Of a DNA stretch of 64,000 bases, positions 56,794-64,000 are shown one piece after another (position 1 is the stretch's first letter; each line of letters starts with the position of its first letter). Under the pieces are notes generated by a model. It did no database searches and was not told where the DNA came from. It saw only the letters and a list, made by a program, of their open reading frames with translations. The stretch is from NCBI RefSeq assembly GCF_026745355.1, contig NC_079204.1:1247501-1311500 (forward strand), in the 5' to 3' direction. Both the position numbers and the translations under genes were made by a program. The DNA comes from Beta vulgaris subsp. vulgaris. Lineage: Eukaryota > Streptophyta > Magnoliopsida > Caryophyllales > Amaranthaceae.

Positions 56794-58585
56794 TTACTAA
56801 CTAGTGTATCATTTTTCATTAAGAAGCAGGTGTATAATATAGATTAGGGGAAAGAAAAGGGAGACTTAAATATGCAGAATTGTAGGAAATTATGTGTTAT
56901 CACACATTCACACATCTTTCATGATTTTTTTATTACTTAAATAACATAAGCGAGGATCAACGAGCTTTGCTATAAAATAGATGGCCAAAATGCCCTCATA
57001 GTCTATTTATAGCATGAACAAATAATTTTTTTGACCCTTGGGACCCCTTGATAGAAAGGACTCTATTGGACCAGCACACTTATCGCAGGTCAGCCAATCC
57101 AACTACATAGATTAACGCTTGAGAGTAGGAGAATATAAGGATATGCCTACTTCCAAGCACAAGTAGGTAGTGTGATTCGAATTTATGACCTTAAAGTCAC
57201 AAGGTGAATTTATCACCACCCCCACCAAACAAGCTTGGTTATGAACAATATAGAGTGAAAGAGTTTCAAACGAGTAAAACATAAATTTTAATACACAATA
57301 CGTTGAACTTACTACATTTGTCTTATACCAAACTAATGCCAAGAAAAGTATAGTTTTTTTTTAAAAATATTCTTTTTCTCTCTTAGAAAATACCTCATAT
57401 ATCACAATTATATAAGATGATTTCAAAAACTAACTAATTTCAATAATTAATTTTATATTTCTATAATTTAATTCAGGTGAAGAGAACGCATCCGACATTA
57501 TGTCGAAAAAATCGAATTTTCCTCCTAGTCCTAAGAAACGAGTCCAACGTGAGTAAGTAAAAGACAAAATTAGAAAAAGAATCTGGAAATCAAAAAGGTG
57601 AAAAGAGATTTTGCGATCACACCCCACTTCTGACTTCCAGAATTAATGGAATGGAAATCCGAGGAAACCTCGCTAAAAGTTTTTTACAGGTCCCATGCAA
57701 TAAAAAATACACATAAAAAAGATTTCCACCAAATTTATTACTACTAAATTTTTTCTAACCAAAAACAATACAACATCATAATAAAAATCAAAACTTTCTG
57801 GGTTTTTTTCGTGATTTTTCATCTGGGTATTCCTTAATTTTTAAGAACTCTTCACTTATTAAGTTGGGTAGACTATAAAATCTCACACAATTCATCAAAT
57901 TTCATGAAAAAAAATATAATTTAAGATTAAAAAATAACAAAATTTTCAACGCAGCATGTGAGTGATGCAACTACACTGTACTTGATGAATATGAAATCAA
58001 CAATTACGACTACAAAATTCAATATGAAATCATGTTTCTTGACTACTAATAATAGCAACAAATATGAACAATTTGCATTATTATATTTATACTAGAAATA
58101 ATCCTAAGTTATTTATTTTTAATTAACTCGTCAACAAAAAGAACATTGAAGACAATTTAATTCACAAAAATCGTACCTTTGAGTTTTATATTTCTTGCTT
58201 GAAGTTCACTGTATGTTAATAGTGAAAGAATACAGAAATATTATTTCTTGATTTTTAACCTCCTTTTTATTTTTTATGGAGTAAATGAGAGAGAAAGAAA
58301 AGGGGAGGAGAAAGAAAGATGAAGGGTGGAAGGAAAGATTGTGGAAGAGAGGAGAGTAGAGGTGCCGTATTTAAGTACATCTATAGGAAGGGGAGTACTA
58401 GGGGAGGTGTGGGGCCCTTCTTATGTTTTTTTTCTTTCTTTATCTTATTCATGATTTAACATGCTGGCAGTTAAAAAATATGTGTAAAAAGATTTTTTTA
58501 AAAAAATTAAATTAAGAAAGAGTTATAATCCATTTGGGATTAGGTTTTTTCTTTTAATTCATATGATCCACGAAAACAGGATGAA
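56794..58585. other. Intergenic between the Tat element and a MITE; SINE-like debris
   Basis: A degenerate minus-strand tRNA-like stretch near 57120-57235 (GTGATTCGAATTTATGACC). Near 58270-58400 the minus strand has TTAAATACGGC followed by a CT-rich leader-like stretch, which could be a promoter remnant, but no coding sequence follows that I can support. Confidence 0.35.
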
Positions 58586-58587
58586 AT

Positions 58588-58809
58588 GTCTGTTTTCTTC
58601 GACATAAAACAGCTGAACTGAACTGAACTGAATTGAACTGAACTGAAATGAATAGTGATATGTGAGAGTAAAAGTATTGTCAAGAGCTGAACTGAACTGA
58701 ACGGATCTGAACTGATCTGATCTGAGCTGAACTGATCTAAACTGAATTGAAATGAACTGAATTGAACTAAACTGAACTGAAATGAAAATAAACTGGGGAG
58801 AACAGGCCC
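58588..58809. mobile_element. Diverged GAACTGAACT-family Tourist MITE
   Basis: Same layout as 32517-32700: CTGTTTTCTTCGACATAAAA at the left, GAACTGAACT repeats, AGTGATATGTGAGAGTAAAA in the middle and AACAGGCCC at the right. The ends have decayed and no clean TAA duplication remains. Confidence 0.7.
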
Positions 58810-58824
58810 GAAGTATAAATAAAT

Positions 58825-58915
58825 GGAGGGAGATTCGAACATGTGATCTATCGTTCATACAATTTTTGATATATAGGAGTCATGACGGCTATCAAACTAC
58901 TAGCCTGATAAGGTA
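58825..58915 (-). repeat. SINE-like fragment
   Basis: Contains ATTCGAACATGTGATCTATC, shared with 34960-35065 on the same strand, with a degraded box A. Confidence 0.45.
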
Positions 58916-58919
58916 AAAA

Positions 58920-60556
58920 GAAAAAAAAAGAGATTGTACTTAGTGTTTTTTTTTGTTAATTGCTAATCATTAATCAGTAGGATTGTATATTATCAAAATT
59001 GTTTATACTGATATAGCGGATAATTTTCTACATTTTGACTATCTGGCGATTTATGAAATAAAAGTCATGTATGATTAGGTTTCGTCAAAAAACAATTACA
59101 GATTTTAGAATAAACACAAAAAATAAAAGAATTTAAGAACACGACAGACTACGTAAAAAAGTAGTTAAAAAGACGAGTTAGGCCAACTTTGATCCTCATA
59201 TTGTAAGGGAAGGGGAAGTAATTCGAATCATACTTGTAAAATGTGAGAATCAAACCCCTTGTCGCAAGAGTGGAAAGAGGGTTTACAATCATTAAGATTA
59301 TTAGGTAAACCTTAATCCTCATCATATTATGAAGATAGTGGGTTTTAAGGGTTAATAGGTCATAAGTCATATAACATTTGTAATTTACCATTTCCTATTT
59401 GATTACTTATTAGGATTTAGGAGTGTCTCATATTGGTACTACCTCACCTATTTGTAACTGAGAGATCATCTTAGGTGAGTTTATCTGACATAAGGCATAG
59501 GCTATCATCTACAGAAGCATATAAAGTTTGTTAAAAAAATAAAATGTTGTATTTACTATTAATTATTATATGGACCAAAGTATATATTTGTTTGAAATAT
59601 AAAAATATATTATCTGAATTTTTAACTTTCCCATAATAGTTTATCTTAATTAATTATGGCATAGGCTAATTAACATTTGTGTTTGGAGTGAGTCTTAGAT
59701 GTAGCATGTTACACCATAATTTATTATGTAACATACATAATGATATAGACTCCGATAAGATGACATGCATCCCATGTCATTATGTCTTTTATTCCATGTT
59801 ATTTGAGTTCTTTTATAAAAGAAGCGATGATTTATAAGTTGTTACAACATAAATATGATATAAAAGTTACACCCAAAAAATTGTGTTTGTAAAATGAACA
59901 ACCTTATAAAAAGCAAAAAAAACCGTGGAATTTTCACCATAGAGGACTACTGACTTTTAATACTAACATATAGATGCTTTTTACAAATTTTAACAAGTTA
60001 GATTAATAAGAAGCATTCATCCAAAAGGTTGTGCATCACCAAGGTAATCAGCAAAAATTAGTACTTAATATGTGTCATGACACTTCAAATCAACTGCACT
60101 GTTAAGAGTACCTGTTCAATCAAAATTTGTTAAAATAATTGTTTAAGTCCAAGAGTAGTTTTAAACTCATCACATGCTCTAATGCGAGAAACTTCCGAAT
60201 TTAAAGTGTAGATGTACCACAAACCTTTCTGAAACCTAACAGTATATACTGCATTTAATTAGAAAGGAAGAGTTGTGAGATTTGAATCCATAACCAACTA
60301 CACCAAAAGTTTAAACCGATAATTAAAGCGCAAGCATAAATAGAACCCTCATCAAATTAGTAACAAAATTATCCAAGAGATCGATTAACTAAACTCCTCA
60401 TTGAAAAGCAAAGATATTTAACTATTACCTAACAATAGCAGCACCCAGAAGTGTTTATTTTTTCTATGTAAAAGCACTTCAACATGTACCACTTTTTCTA
60501 TCACTAGAACATCAAAAAACAATCAAGAAAACACTATATACCAAGAACATACACAC
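58920..60556 (-). other. Intergenic and 3' flank of PHT1 copy 2
   Basis: No gene. The part near 60440-60500 resembles the 3' flank of PHT1 copy 1. A further tRNA-like scrap is near 59220-59310. Confidence 0.45.
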
Positions 60557-62678
60557 TTAAATTGGAATTCTTCTGTTTTCAATCCTAGATGACTGAATTT
60601 CTTCTGTTTCATCCTCATTCTCACCAGACATTTCTTCCAATGATTTCCCATTAGCTTCAGGCACAAGGAAGGTACATAAAAATCCAAGACCACAAATTCC
60701 AGCCAATATCATAAGTGAATTTTTAACTCCAATACCAGCAGGATATCCAGCATCAGCCTTACTTGGATCAGTAGGTTGCGCCAAGTATAAGAACCCAAAT
60801 GCCCCAATGATAGCCCCAGCTTTCCCTGCCGCCGACGATATCCCATGGCAAGTGGACCTAAAACGAGCTGGGAAGATCTCAGCAGGCACCACAAAAGTGG
60901 TTGAATTAGGTCCAAAGTTGGCAAAAAAGAATGTGAAAGCATACATGACTACAAAACCAACATGGTTCCCTGGTGTAGTCCAATGATTATATGGTATAGC
61001 AAGTCCAAACATGAAGGCTGTCATAAGGAAAAATCCCATCAATTGAATGATGAATCGACCTATAATGTCGATGAAGGCTACTGTGAACCAATATCCTGGA
61101 ACAGTTCCACAAAGAGATACTAAAGTTTGAGCTCGAGCAACCATGTATAGTTCTTGAAGTGCACTCATAGTTTCAGCTTTTGGAATCCAACCTACTGCGC
61201 TGAAAATGTCTTTTTGGAAGAGATTGTTGCTGTAGAATGCAATGTCTAGTAAGAACCAACATGTGGCTGTTCCAAACAAGTGAAGGCCATGTCTTTTCAT
61301 GAATTCTTTGGAGAATAAACCAAATTGCTTTTTACTCATCCTTTCTTGTACTTGTGCGTTTTCTTGGTCCTCTTTGATCTCAACTTGTAACACCTAACAT
61401 TTCCATTAGATTCTTAGAAGTCTTAACAATGAGAAGTGTAAGCAACATAATGAAACAACTTTATAAAAGTACTCCCTCCGTCCCAGTTTAGTTGCTACAT
61501 TTTGAACGTAGGCACTATTCACGTTATAACTTTGATTATCTTTTACTCCATATACATAAGAAAAAACATAGTCATGTTGGATCTTGTTTGATTCGTCCCA
61601 ATTTGTATTTTCCAAATATATAATTTTGAAAAATGATATACATAGCCCTTAGGGCTATGTATAAGAAGCTTAAAATAGAAATAAAAATTTGAATCAAGCA
61701 GTTATTACCTCAAATGATGTGAAATTTTATCACGAATTCATAATAAGGCTACATATAACATTACCCTATAATTTTTATAATTTTTTCATATATTTAAGTC
61801 AAGATTGGTGTTTGAAGTTGCATCTCGTAAACTGTGAAAAAGCAAATATAGCAACTAAATTGAGACGGATGGAGTAATAAATAAGCTAAGACTTGTATTA
61901 CCTTGGACATGTCAGAGGCGGCTTGCGCAGTATTTTTGGCAACAAGAGCAGTGTAACGAGCAGTTTCAGGCATCTTCATACGCCAATAGTAAGTTAGTAG
62001 TGCAGGAACAGCACCAAACATGAGGATTATTCTCCAAACATAATCAGCTTGTGGAACCAACGAGGCAGTAGCATTGTCCTGAAATGCTGGAGCAGGGTAT
62101 GCTGTCTTGAAGGCAGTTGAAAGTATAAGAGCAACAATACCACCAGTCAAGTTCCCAAATCCTTGCATAGCAAAAACTGCGGCAATGAAGGCACCACGAG
62201 TTTTCTTATTGGAGTACTCAGACATGATAGTGGCGGAAAGTGGGTAGTCGCCTCCAATCCCAAATCCGAGCCAAAATCGAAAGAAGCAAAGGGTTGTCAT
62301 GACGCTCTTTGCATCATGGCCAAATGAAAGGCCTGAAGCAAAGGAACATAAGACCATCATCATTAAGGTCATACCATACACCTTTTTTCTACCTAATTTG
62401 TCACCAAGCCACCCAAAGAAGAGTTGTCCTGTAAGAGTTCCACAAAAGGCTACACCATTAACTGCAGATGAGACATTGGGAGGTAAATTTCCTGGCTTAA
62501 GTGAACCAGGTTCAGTGTAATATATGCGGCCGAGGAGTTTTGTTACTAAGGAAATGGTAAAGAGATCATAAGCATCAGTGAAGAATCCCATCCCAGCAAC
62601 AAGAATTGCAGTGAAATGATACCATTGTGTCTTTGCAACATCTAGTGCATTTAGCACTTTTAGCTGATCTTGTGCCAT
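60557..62678 (-). CDS. PHT1: PHT1-family phosphate/proton symporter, copy 2
   Basis: Exon 1 is 61902-62678 (259 codons) and exon 2 is 60557-61393, giving 537 residues: the same exon lengths and intron position as copy 1, and closely similar protein throughout. It has [11 protein letters not shown] (89-99), the signature [13 protein letters not shown] (142-154), and the acidic tail after [14 protein letters not shown], which differs from copy 1 mainly in its last 15 residues. The most variable internal stretch is the loop at about 192-206. The intron is 508 bp, against 129 bp in copy 1, because of a Stowaway MITE. A pyrimidine-rich acceptor (TTTCCCTGTTTCAAG at 62704-62718) suggests a leader intron here too. 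Role as for copy 1: plasma-membrane phosphate uptake or redistribution. It appears intact. Confidence 0.92.
61472..61874. mobile_element. Stowaway MITE in the intron of PHT1 copy 2
   Basis: 403 bp, ends CTCCCTCCGTCCCAGTTTAG and, inverted, CTCCATCCGTCTCAATTTAG, both continuing TTGCTA, with flanking TA. Its border is about 27 bp from the splice donor. The ends resemble the Stowaway in the PPCK intron (TTGCTACATTTTG). Confidence 0.9.
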
Positions 62679-62719
62679 TTTTCTTGGGTAGGTTGTATCA
62701 CACCTTGAAACAGGGAAAA

Positions 62720-63350
62720 AAAAAACAAGGGAGACCTAGATTAGTTTTGATCAGTGGATATATACATGAACATTAGGACTCACTTCACAGTTCACAGAGT
62801 TCACTCATGGTACACCTGGTGTACTATGAGCATGGTACACACAGGGGTATTTTTGTAATAAATTAGAATTTTAAATGCTCATTTAACACCAAATTTGCTC
62901 ATATGGATATTTTACTAATTTACTGTACTATAAATATTCTCACAGTTCTCATATTCATACATGGAGCCAACATATAAGATAATGCAATTTTATAGGAACA
63001 AACAAAGTATCTTTTATTTGTGTTACTGTGTATATAGAGAAACACAAAGAGAAATAGGATAGATTTTATTTAATCACACACATTTTATGATTTTTTTGTT
63101 AGTTAATCAACTTAAGAAATGGACAATGGACACTACAATAAAATAGAGTTATCGATCAAAACGCTCGCATAACTTAGTAATAAATGAGCAAATATGTAAT
63201 ATGAATGTATGATTGAGTTTCGTATGAGTAGAACACTTTTAGGGGACGTTTGGTTGAGGGGTTTCAAGAAATGGAAAGGGAATAAAGTTTATTGTTTCCT
63301 TTGTTAATGTTTGGTTAGTGCTTTTTTTCAAATCATTTACCTCTTTTTTG
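62720..63350. other. Upstream region of PHT1 copy 2
   Basis: AT-rich, probably leader intron and promoter. I looked for the phosphate-starvation element GNATATNC here and did not find a convincing copy. A GGGGACGTTTGGTTGAGGGG at 63242 looks like the left end of another MITE, but its partner was not found. Confidence 0.4.
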
Positions 63351-63356
63351 CTTTTA

Positions 63357-63717
63357 GGCTCCGTTTGGTAGGGCGTAAAATATTTTCAGTGTAAAATGAT
63401 TTTCATGGAAAACAATTTACAATGGAAAACACAATTCCAAAATTAGTTTTCCATTGTTTGGTTCGATGTATGAAAAATGATGAAATGAAAGAAAAATGAA
63501 AGGGAAAGTAGAGAGGTAGTTAGAGGAGTGTACAAGAGAGATAAGGAAAATAGTTTTCCCTTCAATTTGAAAGGAAAATGGTTTTCCATCATTGGGACAA
63601 TAATTTTACCACAAGGGAAAATGGTTTTACACTCTTTTGCCAACCAAACAATGTAAAACTGAAAATAGAGGAAAACAGTTTTCCGGGAAAACGTTTTACG
63701 TCCTACCAAACAGAGCC
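63357..63717. mobile_element. Tourist-type MITE
   Basis: 361 bp, ends GGCTCCGTTTGGTAGGGCGT and, inverted, GGCTCTGTTTGGTAGGACGT, flanked by TTA (63354-63356 and 63718-63720). The interior is rich in GGAAAATGGTTTTCC-like inverted words. No ORF. Confidence 0.88.
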
Positions 63718-63800
63718 TTAAGATTACTCCACTTCCACTTAGATTGATTCCCCACCACCCCTAAAGTTTGGGATTACCCCATATCCCTCTACCATACAAC

Positions 63801-63883
63801 TATTATTATTATTATTATTATTTTTTTAATAGTACTATTTAATTATTATTATGATTATAGTATTTATTATTACTATTATTATA

Positions 63884-63922
<39 letters not shown>

Positions 63923-64000
63923 TTACTATTATCATATTATTTATTATTATTATAATATTTATTATTATTACTATTATTATATTTTTATTATAATACTTAT
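63801..64000. repeat. Imperfect (ATT)n microsatellite at the window end
   Basis: Trinucleotide ATT/TTA repeats with interruptions. Continues beyond the window. Confidence 0.95.

Noticed and set aside
57430..58400. A possible minus-strand promoter with TTAAATACGGC and CT-rich leader
   Set aside because: No coding sequence or splice pattern follows that could be supported.

Overview
The window is nuclear DNA from a flowering plant, almost certainly a eudicot. It is AT-rich, its genes have introns, and most of its length is transposable elements of the plant LTR, L1, SINE, CACTA, hAT, Tourist and Stowaway groups. Short GAACTGAACT-rich Tourist elements made me think of Amaranthaceae (beet, spinach, quinoa), but that is a weak inference. 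Only three host genes are convincing: a phosphoenolpyruvate carboxylase kinase gene (PPCK, + strand, 24929-28511) and two tandem PHT1 phosphate/proton symporter genes (- strand, 41972-43714 and 60557-62678).

Region 1-22.1 kb is a nest of insertions. A tRNA-derived SINE begins near 1291 and is split by a Sirevirus-like Copia deletion derivative (1392-7106, 5-bp target duplication GGTTA). The SINE tail runs into a long (AT)n tract. Within that tract lie a small terminal-inverted-repeat (TIR) element (7421-7715) and a large one of about 14 kb (7752-21917) with related ends. The large element carries gene fragments, including an exon of a BASS-type transporter, two tRNA-shaped sequences, and five arrays of a 22-bp-phased TGATGTAC motif. 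It is itself interrupted by an apparently full-length L1 LINE with both ORFs open (14818-21212, 12-bp target duplication). A 15-bp match at 1276-1290 and 22130-22144 suggests that the whole 20.8 kb sits in one original target site.

Region 22.1-41 kb is gene-poor apart from PPCK. The single PPCK intron is about 2.7 kb and holds a Stowaway MITE and a hAT MITE lying almost back to back. Downstream are a 1.24-kb CACTA element with hairpin subterminal repeats, several Tourist/Harbinger-type elements with dense short repeats, a 573-bp retroposon with a 16-bp target duplication, and assorted SINE-like pieces.

Region 41-63 kb holds the PHT1 tandem pair. The two genes share exon lengths (777 and 837 bp), intron position and 537-residue products, so they arose by local duplication. 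They are separated by a 12.5-kb Ty3/Gypsy element of the Tat group (44324-56788, target duplication CTAAG). Its coding region is frame-broken. Its 3' part holds three tandem-repeat arrays and a stray Copia gag fragment. MITEs have entered the coding intron of one PHT1 gene and the presumed 5' leader intron of the other. The window ends in a Tourist-like MITE and an ATT microsatellite.
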